Positions 6,447 through 13,362 of a stretch of DNA of 14,180 nucleotides are shown here, in pieces. The stretch is from contig CALDID010000009.1 of assembly GCA_937901865.1 (NCBI GenBank), positions 1 through 14,180 of the forward strand, written 5' to 3'. The translations under genes were made by a program, and so were the position numbers. The stretch comes from an uncultured Treponema sp. GTDB lineage: Bacteria > Spirochaetota > Spirochaetia > Treponematales > Treponemataceae. The notes under the pieces were generated by a model. That model was not told the DNA's origin. It ran no database searches and saw only the letters and a program-made list of their open reading frames with translations. How positions within the stretch are numbered: position 1 is the first letter of the stretch; every line of letters starts with the position of its first letter.

Positions 6447-7330
6447 AGAGAGCTTGCTACTTTTTCGTGCTGTTCGTCGAAGAGGCTCATAACATGGTCA
6501 ATAATGCGCTGCTTTGGGTCTTCCTCTTCAGCTGGCAAACTAGCCATATACTCTTTTCGGAAGCTCTTGCAATCATACACAGGGCTTGCAGTAAATACCA
6601 TTTTGTCGGGTTCGATGATGTCTGCAAGCATATCATCGGGGTGTTCTGGGTCAATGTGGAGCGAAAGACCATTGATAGAAACAAGTATCATCTTGTCAAA
6701 AAGCCGCAAATAACTATCTATTTCGCGAAGCCCTTTTTTTGTTTCTGGTTTGCCAGGTCGGTAGCGCGTGCCGCTTGGGAAAACAAGAATAACTTTGCCC
6801 TGTTTTTTGCATTTGTCCATTGCCTTCATTGCCGCAAGATTGATTTTGCGAGCCTTAGCCTCTTCCGCCGCCCTTGCCTCTGCGTCTTCAATTTTGTTCA
6901 ATGAACGCGTCGGATAAATCACTACACGAGTAAACGATTCCGCAAACGCCCTTACCATCGGATTATCTTCGTTGAGCTTCATTCCTGCAATCGCGACCAC
7001 ACGGCTTGCAAGCTCTTTGCATTTTGAGTTGCCCGAATGTTCAAGAAGATAAATTAACGCAGGCAAATCGAGATTAGAATAGTGTTCCATCAAAATAAGC
7101 CCACTTTTTCCGCTCTCTACCGCATCAAAGAACGCTTCAAAGTTTTCCTCGCCGCCAATTCGGCTGCCTTCCGCCAGATTTTCTCCTGCAAGTTTATCCA
7201 TAAATGTTCTTGTTTGCGCGTTTGCTTCTTCATACACATTTGTTTCATTTATTTTCGCGTCTGCCTGCGCCACCTGTGCCATTTGTGCAAACATAAAGCC
7301 GTATTTTTCTCTGATAGATTGCCTTGCCAT
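6443..7330 (-). CDS. Glycerolipid acyltransferase (PlsC / soluble GPAT-like)
   Basis: 295 residues from the ATG at 7330, supported by TGAGG at 7336-7340; a longer frame reaches 7396 but would overlap the upstream gene. The acyltransferase HX4D motif appears as HYSNLD (83-88) and the substrate-phosphate motif as FPSGTR (184-189), about 100 residues apart as expected. No membrane segment is evident. The spacing and the VFPSGTR.RPGKP block look, from memory, closer to the soluble glycerol-3-phosphate acyltransferase type than to short PlsC proteins. The role is acylation of glycerol-3-phosphate or lysophosphatidate in phospholipid synthesis, at the cytoplasmic membrane face. It is the last gene of a unit with the lipoprotein and NlpC genes: the lipoprotein stop TGA forms part of its ribosome site. 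Confidence 0.83.
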   Translation of the reverse strand: MARQSIREKYGFMFAQMAQVAQADAKINETNVYEEANAQTRTFMDKLAGENLAEGSRIGGEENFEAFFDAVESGKSGLILMEHYSNLDLPALIYLLEHSGNSKCKELASRVVAIAGMKLNEDNPMVRAFAESFTRVVIYPTRSLNKIEDAEARAAEEAKARKINLAAMKAMDKCKKQGKVILVFPSGTRYRPGKPETKKGLREIDSYLRLFDKMILVSINGLSLHIDPEHPDDMLADIIEPDKMVFTASPVYDCKSFRKEYMASLPAEEEDPKQRIIDHVMSLFDEQHEKVASSL

Positions 7331-7337
7331 AAAAACC

Positions 7338-7994
7338 TCACCAATCAAAAGTATATTTCTTTGTTTCTCGTAAACACAATATTTCTGCAAGCTCAATATT
7401 CAAGTTTTGCCGAATGCCATTTTTCGACACGACCGAAAACTCTAGCTTTGCCCCCTGCATTTCTTTTGCAATCTCATCTCCATACACAGCAGAAAGAAGC
7501 TGTATATATTCATCTTTGCGCATTTTTTCGTCCGAAAACACAGGAGCTAACAAAAGTTCGGTATACTCTTGTGTTTCAGAAGGCAATAAAGACAAAAATT
7601 GATTGATTGTATCTTTAGAAAGTGTGAGCGTAAACGATTTTCCCCCGTTACTTTCGCTAAAAAGCGGAGAAAGAGAATCCTTTTCATTCCCCGAAAACGT
7701 AATCTCCATTTCAATCGAAGCTCCGTTTCCTGCTTTTACGTTCACTTTTTCCCCGTTTCGCTGCATTATTTCGTTTTTTATCTCTGTTTCATCAAAGATT
7801 TTTTCAGTTCCTGAAAGACTTTTGATAAGAGTATCCAGTTTTTTGCTACTTTTTGAGTCTATCGTAAGCAAAATCGAGTTATCTGCATTGTGTTTTACGC
7901 CTATTTTCTCTGAACAAGCTGTAAAACACACCGAGAAAAACATAAATCCCAATATAAAAATAACATCTTTTATCATATATACTTTTTTCCTCAA
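7338..7994 (-). CDS. Putative lipoprotein of unknown function
   Basis: 218 residues if translation begins at the TTG at 7994, or 212 from the ATG at 7976. The TTG start gives a basic n-region (RKK) and a normal lipoprotein signal; GAGG at 7989-7992 is somewhat far (12 bases) from the ATG, and AAGG at 7999-8002 somewhat near (4 bases) to the TTG, so the start is uncertain. The hydrophobic stretch ends in FTAC with candidate acylated Cys27. The mature part is a soluble, charged domain with alternating strand-like segments (ILLTIDS, IEMEITFSG, SFTLTLSKD, LEFSVVSKNG) and a central helical LLLAPVFSDEKMRKDEYIQLLSAVYG. I do not recognise the family. It lies 10 bases after the NlpC/P60 stop and overlaps the ribosome site of the acyltransferase gene. 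Confidence 0.8.
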   Translation of the reverse strand: MRKKVYMIKDVIFILGFMFFSVCFTACSEKIGVKHNADNSILLTIDSKSSKKLDTLIKSLSGTEKIFDETEIKNEIMQRNGEKVNVKAGNGASIEMEITFSGNEKDSLSPLFSESNGGKSFTLTLSKDTINQFLSLLPSETQEYTELLLAPVFSDEKMRKDEYIQLLSAVYGDEIAKEMQGAKLEFSVVSKNGIRQNLNIELAEILCLRETKKYTFDW

Positions 7995-8004
7995 TTTTCC
8001 TTAC

Positions 8005-9153
8005 TTACAATGGCAAATAAACTCTCACGCCTGAAGAAAGCAAAAGAGAACTTGCAACGCTCTTTCTTGGAGAAAGCGCAGAACCGTCTGTAGCATTAAA
8101 GACCGTGTATTGAATATCTTGCATAAGAGCGATTTTTACTCTTCCCACTTCCCAGCCGCTTGTCGTAAACGATACGCCGATAATTCCAGGAAATACAGAG
8201 CCTTTTGCTTCTGTATCGCCACCAGGAACTTCTGCAGTTCCGAACGTGATGACAGGGCCTGCATACGCTCGCACATAAGGCGAAAAGGTCAGCGAGAGCA
8301 AAAGAGGAATCTGCACAATCCCCATTTTGTTATCATAGCGGAACATAAAGCCCAAACCTGGCTCTAAGCTCCATGGAGTGTATCTGATATTTGCTTGAGT
8401 AGAAAGCCCGCGGAAATTCAAGATGAAGTCTTTTTCTGTCAAGACCGACCAATCAAGCGCAAGCGAAAAATCTGCCACAAAATCACTAGAGAAAGAAGTT
8501 TTTTTCCCACTATTTCCATTATTCCCACTATATGCAACAGCTGTTGTTGTTTTTGGAGCAACTTCACTTTCTTTTGAGCTTTTACTCGACGAAAGAGAAC
8601 TCGCAGCCACCGTATTCGTTTCATTCGGGCGTGGATTTACATTTATTTGTTTTTTCTTTGTCGGCTCAAGAAATCTGCCCGTTCCTACATAGTGATTTTT
8701 CCAGTAATTTTCCGACAAAGAAGACGTAATAACGCCCGTCTTTGGACCGTCAGAAGCGCAGTGAATAAAGGTGTTATCATCGATGAGAATACCGACGTGA
8801 GAAATATTGTTAGAGCCTGTTGTGCGGAAAAACACTAAATCGCCCACTTCTCTGTCTGCTTCTGGCACAAGTATAGCATAGGTATACATCGCCTGTGATG
8901 TTCTCGGCAGCTGCACACCAACGCTTTCTCTCGACATTGCATACACGAACCCAGAGCAATCAAATGCGTCAGGTCCTGTTGCACCTCGCTGATATTTTGT
9001 TCCGATGAATTTTTTAGAATAAGTAACAAACTTATCTCTTTCAGGAGTTATGCTTTGCGAAAACAGTTGCGCCGCACACAGAGCCAAAAGAGAAATCGTA
9101 TAAAAAAGTTTTTTAGGTAAAGATAATTTAGAAAGAATATTCATTACAAACAT
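8005..9153 (-). CDS. NlpC/P60 cell-wall peptidase with C-terminal beta-rich domain
   Basis: 382 residues. An N-terminal export signal (about 1-33, hydrophobic LFYTISLLALCAAQLF) is followed by an NlpC/P60 domain (about 36-165) with the catalytic Cys in FDCSGF (Cys66), His in SHVGIL (His119) and third residue His131 in FIHCAS. This family cleaves peptidoglycan stem peptides in the periplasm. A serine-, lysine- and asparagine-rich linker (about 166-222) leads to a C-terminal region (about 225-382) of alternating strands with an aromatic, glycine-rich pattern and ending VRVYLPL, which looks like a small outer-membrane-type barrel or beta sandwich. The start is ATG 9153 or ATG 9144; neither has a good ribosome site. 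It leads a unit with the lipoprotein and acyltransferase genes. Confidence 0.9.
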   Translation of the reverse strand: MFVMNILSKLSLPKKLFYTISLLALCAAQLFSQSITPERDKFVTYSKKFIGTKYQRGATGPDAFDCSGFVYAMSRESVGVQLPRTSQAMYTYAILVPEADREVGDLVFFRTTGSNNISHVGILIDDNTFIHCASDGPKTGVITSSLSENYWKNHYVGTGRFLEPTKKKQINVNPRPNETNTVAASSLSSSKSSKESEVAPKTTTAVAYSGNNGNSGKKTSFSSDFVADFSLALDWSVLTEKDFILNFRGLSTQANIRYTPWSLEPGLGFMFRYDNKMGIVQIPLLLSLTFSPYVRAYAGPVITFGTAEVPGGDTEAKGSVFPGIIGVSFTTSGWEVGRVKIALMQDIQYTVFNATDGSALSPRKSVASSLLLSSGVRVYLPL

Positions 9154-9303
9154 AATCGGCAGAAATAGAGATTTGCAAAACTATAAAACCATCTATCGAA
9201 AACCTATAGAAAATCGAGGATAAAAGAGAGCGAAAGAAAAAAACAGAAAAAGCAAAAAAACAGAAAAAAAGTTAAAAAAATCACTTTTTTTTCGCTACAC
9301 CTA
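9154..9303. other. A-rich, purine-biased spacer before tRNA-Phe
   Basis: No gene is visible. Positions about 9219-9275 are almost all purine on the plus strand, with AAAAAACAGAAAAA-like blocks repeated twice, ending in a T8 tract. It should hold the NlpC operon promoter on the minus strand; only a weak TATAGT near 9180 was seen, with no convincing -35. Confidence 0.4.
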
Positions 9304-9332
9304 TTGACCTTTTTTTTCTCATTTGCTAATAT
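9304..9332 (+). promoter_or_regulatory. Promoter of tRNA-Phe
   Basis: TTGACC at 9304-9309, 17-base T-rich spacer, TAATAT at 9327-9332. The predicted start is about 10 bases before the tRNA. An overlapping TATAAT at 9330-9335 would need a 20-base spacer. Confidence 0.7.
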
Positions 9333-9348
9333 AATAAACGTAAAGCGC

Positions 9349-9421
<73 letters not shown>

Positions 9422-9424
9422 CTT

Positions 9425-9458
9425 AAAGCCTTTCAGATAATTCTGAGAGGCTTTTTTT
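9425..9458 (+). terminator. Rho-independent terminator of tRNA-Phe
   Basis: A 13-bp stem (AAAGCCTTTCAGA / TCTGAGAGGCTTT, one G-T pair) with a TAAT loop and a run of seven T. Confidence 0.93.
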
Positions 9459-9521
9459 ATTTCTCTTCACTTCTATTCACCGTGCTTGACACAAGAAACT
9501 GTCTGCTCTAGGCACTTTGAA

Positions 9522-9551
9522 AAATTATCGGGTCAAGGTAAGATAATGACA
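9522..9551 (+). repeat. Hairpin repeat copy a (degenerate)
   Basis: ATTATC (9524-9529) and GATAAT (9542-9547) close a stem whose inner part GGGTCAAGGTAA no longer pairs fully. It shares the outer frame ATT ... AATGACA and the loop-side TCAAG with the copies at 9608-9636 and 9676-9703, in the same orientation as the latter. Confidence 0.55.
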
Positions 9552-9607
9552 GCATACCTTTTATAACACCTCACAAACTTTTTTATAGAATAGACCTGTT
9601 CGATAAT

Positions 9608-9636
9608 TGTCATTATCGGGTTCGACCCGATAATCT
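9608..9636 (-). repeat. Hairpin repeat copy b (intact 10-bp stem)
   Basis: ATTATCGGGT (9612-9621) and ACCCGATAAT (9625-9634) pair perfectly around TCG. On the minus strand the element reads AGATT ... AATGACA, the same frame as copy c at 9676-9703 but with a different stem sequence. Confidence 0.7.
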
Positions 9637-9649
9637 GAGGCACAGCCTC
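9637..9649. repeat. Mini-hairpin GAGGC-ACA-GCCTC
   Basis: Perfect 5-bp stem with ACA loop. The 11-base core AGGCACAGCCT also occurs in the hairpin at 1412-1424, where the outermost pair is C-G instead of G-C. Confidence 0.5.
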
Positions 9650-9675
9650 TTTCTCAAAACGCCTATATTGCTATA

Positions 9676-9703
9676 GATTGCCGTATCGAGTACGGCAATG
9701 ACA
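9676..9703 (+). repeat. Hairpin repeat copy c (9-bp stem)
   Basis: ATTGCCGTA (9677-9685) and TACGGCAAT (9691-9699) pair perfectly around TCGAG, with the frame AGATT ... AATGACA. A partial direct copy of its right half follows: CGAGTACGG recurs at 9710-9718 and GACATA at 9723-9728. Confidence 0.7.
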
Positions 9704-9747
9704 TAAAGCCGAGTACGGAACTGACATACTGTTTCCGAACAGGTCTA

Positions 9748-9888
9748 ATGAGAAAGACTGTCTCATTTAAACCTATGAGAAAGACTGTCGCATTTTGATT
9801 ATGAGAAAGGCTGTCTCATTCACGTGCGACACACTGTCGCATTGACGTGAGAAAGGGTGTCGCATTGACGTGAGACAGACAGTATCTC
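9748..9888. repeat. Array of six 19-bp near-palindromes at 23-27-bp period
   Basis: Units at 9748-9766, 9775-9793, 9801-9819, 9824-9842, 9847-9865 and 9870-9888. The first is ATGAGAAAGACTGTCTCAT; consensus RTGMGAMAGRSTGTCKCAT, an imperfect dyad. The last unit is degenerate on its right side. Spacers are 8, 7, 4, 4 and 4 bases, the last three being TCAC, TGAC, TGAC. No open frame or cas gene is associated. It lies between the MITE-like element and the terminator of the SUMF1-fold gene. Confidence 0.75.
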
Positions 9889-9912
9889 TGTTGTTTCTTT
9901 AACCGAAAAAGA

Positions 9913-9951
9913 CAAAAAAACTCGCTAAAAAGGAACATCTTTCTAGCGAGT
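9913..9951 (-). terminator. Terminator of the SUMF1-fold gene
   Basis: ACTCGCTA (9920-9927) pairs with TAGCGAGT (9944-9951); after one mismatch, AAAG/CTTT extend the stem around a 6-base loop. On the minus strand the stem is followed by a run of seven T. Confidence 0.85.
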
Positions 9952-9985
9952 GTGATTATCAAAACAAGATGTGAACAGATTTCTT

Positions 9986-10864
9986 TTACATAATCGTATC
10001 GACAAGTGAACGGCACACACGGAAGCCCAAATTAGAGCTTTTGCCTGTTGGTGCGCTGCCAGAGCGGTAATATACAGTGCATTGCTCTCTATCGTCTAGC
10101 CACGAGCCGCCGCGCTTAACGTGCATTGTGCCGATTTGAGGACCGTGAGGATTCGTCTGCGGCTGCACAGGCAATTCTCCGATATAGTCCCAGCACCATT
10201 CGGCTACGTTGCCGCACATATCATAGAGCCCTATTTCGTTGGCTTTTCTTGTGCCAACATCATGGGTTCTCACTTCGCTATTCTCGCCGTACCAGCCCAA
10301 ATCATCAAGATTGTCGCCGCCTGCAAAAAGAGCATCTTTCATACTCTTTCCGCCGCGGGCTGCATATTCCCATTCTGCTTCGGTCGGCAAACGATAGCCA
10401 CTCGCGGTGAAATTGCATACAACTCTTTTCCACACAGGACTTGCAGAATCAAATGAAGTTAAATTAGTAGCATTTCCGATGCTATAGCACGGAGTGAGCT
10501 TTTGCGCCATACTCAATGTATTGCAAAAAATAAGTGCATCACACCAATTCACACATTCTACAGGTCGATTTTCTCCTTTCATCTTAGAAGGATTTTTCCC
10601 CATAACATATTCATATTGCCTTTGCGTAACAAGCGTTTCCGACATAGAAAAAGGAGTGAGCGTTATCTTTCTGTGAAACTCATTTGTTCCCATCGTGAAT
10701 ATGCCGCCATTTATCAAAATGAGATTCGGTATTTCGCTCGATTTTACAGACATTTTTTCGATGAGCGGAGCTTTTGCTTCTTGAATAGTTTGGATACTCT
10801 GCCCGCAATTTGGACAGAACTTAAAGCCATCTGCTACATTACTACCACACTTTGCACAAATCAT
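9986..10864 (-). CDS. Zinc-ribbon SUMF1/FGE-fold protein, probably not a formylglycine-generating enzyme
   Basis: 292 residues, no signal peptide. A zinc ribbon at the N-terminus has cysteines 3, 6, 17 and 20 (CAKC ... CPNC). An FGE-sulfatase/SUMF1 domain fills about residues 48-286: LINGGIFTMGTNEF (50-63), SMSETLVTQRQYEYVMG, YRLPTEAEWEYAARGG, IGLYDMCGNVAEWCWDY, VKRGGSW (249-255) and the terminal NLGFRVCRS (278-286). In authentic FGE two cysteines five residues apart follow the GGS motif; here the second is present (Cys262) but the first position is Asp257, so formylglycine formation is unlikely. This C-type-lectin-like fold is also used for ligand display in treponemes. AGGTGG upstream supports the ATG. 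It is divergent from rsbV, and a strong terminator follows. Confidence 0.88.
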   Translation of the reverse strand: MICAKCGSNVADGFKFCPNCGQSIQTIQEAKAPLIEKMSVKSSEIPNLILINGGIFTMGTNEFHRKITLTPFSMSETLVTQRQYEYVMGKNPSKMKGENRPVECVNWCDALIFCNTLSMAQKLTPCYSIGNATNLTSFDSASPVWKRVVCNFTASGYRLPTEAEWEYAARGGKSMKDALFAGGDNLDDLGWYGENSEVRTHDVGTRKANEIGLYDMCGNVAEWCWDYIGELPVQPQTNPHGPQIGTMHVKRGGSWLDDREQCTVYYRSGSAPTGKSSNLGFRVCRSLVDTIM

Positions 10865-10877
10865 ATTAAATCCACCT

Positions 10878-10894
10878 TATACAAAAGTATAGCA
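10878..10894 (-). promoter_or_regulatory. Extended -10 promoter and palindrome of the SUMF1-fold gene
   Basis: On the minus strand TGCTATACT (plus 10886-10894) is an extended -10; the -35 is poor. The -10 is one arm of a palindrome TATAC-AAAA-GTATA (10878-10891) that reaches to the AGGTGG ribosome site, a possible operator or a chance AT-rich dyad. Confidence 0.45.
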
Positions 10895-10989
10895 CGTTTT
10901 GGCAAAGAATAAAAGAAAAGGATTGACTTTTTATAAAAAACAGCAAAAAATAGAGAGAGAAGAGTTTTTATTTTTATCAAGGAGATACT

Positions 10990-11295
10990 ATGACGATTAG
11001 TGAAGCCAAAAACGCTGAAAACATCGAATTAACTATAGATGGTAGATTGGACACAACAACAGCTCCGCAACTTGAATCAAAGGTTAAAGAGAGCGTGAAA
11101 AACTGCAAGCTCCTCATTTTGAATTTGGAAAAAGTGGAATACATCTCTAGCGCAGGGCTTCGCGTGGTGCTTTTAGCTCATAAGCTGATGGCAGGAGTGA
11201 ACGGCAAGATGATAATAAAAAATCCGTCCGCTTTCTGTTCTTCTGTCTTTGAAGCTACAGGAATAGACGGCGTTCTTTCTATCGCAAGAGCTTAA
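10990..11295 (+). CDS. STAS-domain anti-anti-sigma factor (RsbV/SpoIIAA-like)
   Basis: 101 residues forming a single STAS domain. Visible features: IELTIDGRLDTTTAPQLES (12-30), the strand LLILNLEKVEYI (41-52) and the phosphorylation site YISSAGLRVVLLA (51-63, Ser53/Ser54), with a C-terminal FEATGIDGVLSIA helix. In partner switching the unphosphorylated form binds the RsbW-type kinase and frees its sigma factor; phosphorylation by the kinase ends this, and the SpoIIE-type phosphatase reverses it. All three components are adjacent here, but this gene faces the other two: its TAA interlocks with the TAA of the anti-sigma gene (11292-11295). The start is the ATG at 10990 behind AAGGAGA (10979-10985). 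A TTGACT at 10923-10928 is a candidate -35 without a clear -10. Confidence 0.92.
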   Translation: MTISEAKNAENIELTIDGRLDTTTAPQLESKVKESVKNCKLLILNLEKVEYISSAGLRVVLLAHKLMAGVNGKMIIKNPSAFCSSVFEATGIDGVLSIARA

Positions 11296-11705
11296 AGCTG
11301 CTTTTTTATCGTAAGAATGTTTTGACTGTCTTTGTATTCATACGTTACGCTTGTCATAAACTTCTTTGTCAAAAAGATTCCTAAGCCTCCGATATTTCTT
11401 TCTTCTGCAGAAAGAGTAATATCGGGGTCTTCTTTAGCAAGGGGATTAAACTTTTTCCCGAAATCACGAAAGACAACGGTAAACGCTCCTTTTTCGTCTA
11501 TTCCGCAATCAATAAAGGCTTTTCGTTTTTCCTCGCTTTCGTTTGCGCAATAGGCGTAATGAGCTATATTTATAAAAATCTCCTCTACTGCTACATCAAT
11601 TTGACAAAGCGTATTATCTGGGCAGTCTTGAGGCAAAAGAGAATGAACAAAGTCGTTGACTGCACACATACTCTCATCTGTTGCTGCAAATTCTTTTGTT
11701 GTCAT
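11292..11705 (-). CDS. ATPase anti-sigma factor / serine kinase (RsbW/SpoIIAB-like)
   Basis: 137 residues forming one GHKL (HATPase_c_2) domain. The N box is VEEIFINIAHYAY (40-52; Glu42, Asn46), G1 is FRDFGKKFNP (79-88; Asp81, Gly83) and G2 is IGGLGIFLTKK (105-115). These proteins sequester a sigma factor or other target and phosphorylate the STAS antagonist. The start ATG at 11705 sits six bases after AGGAGGG, which itself follows directly on the TAG stop of the phosphatase gene (11718-11720), so the two are translationally coupled. The partner sigma factor is not in the window. The gene is convergent and slightly overlapping with the STAS gene. Confidence 0.92.
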   Translation of the reverse strand: MTTKEFAATDESMCAVNDFVHSLLPQDCPDNTLCQIDVAVEEIFINIAHYAYCANESEEKRKAFIDCGIDEKGAFTVVFRDFGKKFNPLAKEDPDITLSAEERNIGGLGIFLTKKFMTSVTYEYKDSQNILTIKKQL

Positions 11706-11717
11706 AAAAAAGCCCTC

Positions 11718-13349
11718 CTATCCCTTGAGAGAACACTCTAACATTGTAATATCGTCAAATTGAGGTGCAGAGCCGACAAATGCATCTATATCTTTGCGCA
11801 CTTCTTTCAAAATCTCTTTTGCTGACAAAGATTTCACGCTCTTTAATGCGTTCAACAGTCTTTCTTCGCCGTACAGCTCTTTATTTTCGTTTGTCGCCTC
11901 TGTTATGCCATCGGTATAGACAAAGAGTCTATCGCCGCGCGAAATGGTGGTAGTGTGATTTTGATACGTCATTCCCTCCATTCCTGCAAGCATTAAATTC
12001 GGCTTTGTAGAAAGGAACGTGGCAGAATCTCCCTGCTTTATGACAGGAGAGGTATGACCTGCATTTGCAAAGACAAGCTCGCCCGTCTTTAGCGTAAGAA
12101 TACCAAGCCAGCACGTTACAAACAGCCCCGCGTCGTTGCCCTCGCAAAGCTGATTATTGACAATTTCGAATATTTGCGCTGGCGATTTTCCCTGCATAGT
12201 TACGTTTTTGATTAACGTCTTTGCAATAACCATAAACAACGCTGCAGGCACTCCCTTACCGCTCACATCGCCTACAATAATCGCAAAATGCTCATCATCA
12301 ATCATAAAGAAATCATAGAAATCGCCGCCGACTTCTTTTGCAGGGCTCATCGTAGCAAATAATTCTAGCTCTGGGTGATTGTGATACGGAGGGAAAATGC
12401 GAGGCAGCATATTGGCTTGTATTTGCGTTGCTACATCAAGCTCGGCAGAAAGGCGTTCTTTTTCCGCAGTGGTATGCGTTAAATCTTCTATATACTTGTT
12501 CATATCAATGCCCATTTTTTCTATAGAACGCGCAAGCACAGCCAATTCGTCAGAACCTCTAATTTTGCTTAAAACGCCTCCTGAAATCTTGCCGCCGTGT
12601 TCTGCAAAATGCGCAGTTTCGTTTGTGATAAGAGAAAGAGGGCGCACAACGCGGAAAATAAGCATAAAGATAAAGATGAACACAAAAAGAGCCGTAATGA
12701 GAGCTGAAGAGATGAGAACTGCATTTCGATAGCTTTGCTTAAACTCTTTTACTTCGCTCATCGGCTTTACAATGCTTAAAATAGCTACATTGTTTCCATT
12801 AGAATCTTTTACAGGAATAGAAGTGGTAACATGTCCGCCAGTGTTGTTATAGACAAAATGAATAGTAGGGATTCCCTGTATCATAACTTGCTTTAGTTCC
12901 TCAATTCGCTCTGGAGTGTATTTTTTGAGCGAGTTGACTTTTCCCAGCTCGTACTTTTTACCGTTCTCCACTTCAGAATGAACAGTGTCATAGATATAAA
13001 TGCGAGATTCGTAATTTACATCGGGAATAGTAACATAGATATAGGCAAGATACGCATTTTCTGTCAGCTCTTCAAGCATTCGGTCTGTTTCTTTCCATTC
13101 CTCATCTTCAACAGGATTTGAAGCATAATATTCTATCTTATCGCCGTTTATATAAGAAAGAGCCGTAAAAGCGAATTGCTCTGTAACATTTTTATACTGC
13201 TTTTCAAAAAGCGATTTAAAAACGCGATAGCCAATAAGCGCATTTGCAAAGCTCAATATGATGCAAAAAGCAGCAAGATAAATCGGAAGTTTTATTGATA
13301 AACTGCCCACCATAATTTTTTTTTGTTCAATTTGTTTCGTCTGTTTCAT
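11718..13349 (-). CDS. Membrane SpoIIE/RsbU-type serine phosphatase with periplasmic sensor and HAMP
   Basis: 543 residues from the ATG at 13349 (a TTG lies two codons earlier). TM1 is about residues 18-42, a periplasmic sensor-like domain about 43-207, TM2 about 210-234, HAMP about 234-288, a coiled linker to about 315, and the PP2C/SpoIIE domain about 325-540. Metal-binding motifs are complete: EVGGDFYDFF (Asp343), IIVGDVSGKGVPAALFM (Asp361), FANAGH (427-432), VYTDGITEA (Asp480) and PQFDDITML (Asp532/533). It should dephosphorylate the STAS protein in response to an extracytoplasmic signal. No ribosome site precedes the start; instead TATAAT lies 7 bases before the ATG, suggesting a leaderless message. 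The next gene, the RsbW-like factor, is coupled to it. Confidence 0.93.
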   Translation of the reverse strand: MKQTKQIEQKKIMVGSLSIKLPIYLAAFCIILSFANALIGYRVFKSLFEKQYKNVTEQFAFTALSYINGDKIEYYASNPVEDEEWKETDRMLEELTENAYLAYIYVTIPDVNYESRIYIYDTVHSEVENGKKYELGKVNSLKKYTPERIEELKQVMIQGIPTIHFVYNNTGGHVTTSIPVKDSNGNNVAILSIVKPMSEVKEFKQSYRNAVLISSALITALFVFIFIFMLIFRVVRPLSLITNETAHFAEHGGKISGGVLSKIRGSDELAVLARSIEKMGIDMNKYIEDLTHTTAEKERLSAELDVATQIQANMLPRIFPPYHNHPELELFATMSPAKEVGGDFYDFFMIDDEHFAIIVGDVSGKGVPAALFMVIAKTLIKNVTMQGKSPAQIFEIVNNQLCEGNDAGLFVTCWLGILTLKTGELVFANAGHTSPVIKQGDSATFLSTKPNLMLAGMEGMTYQNHTTTISRGDRLFVYTDGITEATNENKELYGEERLLNALKSVKSLSAKEILKEVRKDIDAFVGSAPQFDDITMLECSLKG

Positions 13350-13356
13350 AAGCAAA

Positions 13357-13362
13357 ATTATA
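13357..13362 (-). promoter_or_regulatory. Consensus -10 immediately before the phosphatase start
   Basis: TATAAT on the minus strand (plus 13357-13362), seven bases before the ATG at 13349. The predicted transcription start falls at or next to the ATG. The -35 region (AGATTT or TAGATT) is poor. Confidence 0.5.

Larger units (their letters stand above)
9591..9747. mobile_element. 157-bp MITE-like element with 12-bp terminal inverted repeats
   Basis: TAGACCTGTTCG (9591-9602) and CGAACAGGTCTA (9736-9747) are perfect inverted repeats bounding 133 bases that contain only hairpins (9608-9636, 9637-9649, 9676-9703) and no open frame. No clear target-site duplication is seen at the edges. It ends exactly where the 19-bp repeat array begins. 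It could be a miniature transposable element or a composite of palindromic repeats. Confidence 0.5.

Noticed and set aside
9486..9514. Perfect TTGACA as the promoter of a small RNA in the repeat-rich spacer
   Set aside because: The hexamer 17 bases downstream is TAGGCA, a poor -10, and no independent terminator or structure defines a transcript.
9748..9888. CRISPR array
   Set aside because: Spacers are 4-8 bases, units are degenerate and no cas gene is present.
9986..10864. Variable protein of a diversity-generating retroelement, because the SUMF1/C-lectin fold is used that way in treponemes
   Set aside because: No reverse transcriptase or template repeat is in the window and the C-terminal segment is not rich in AAY-type codons.
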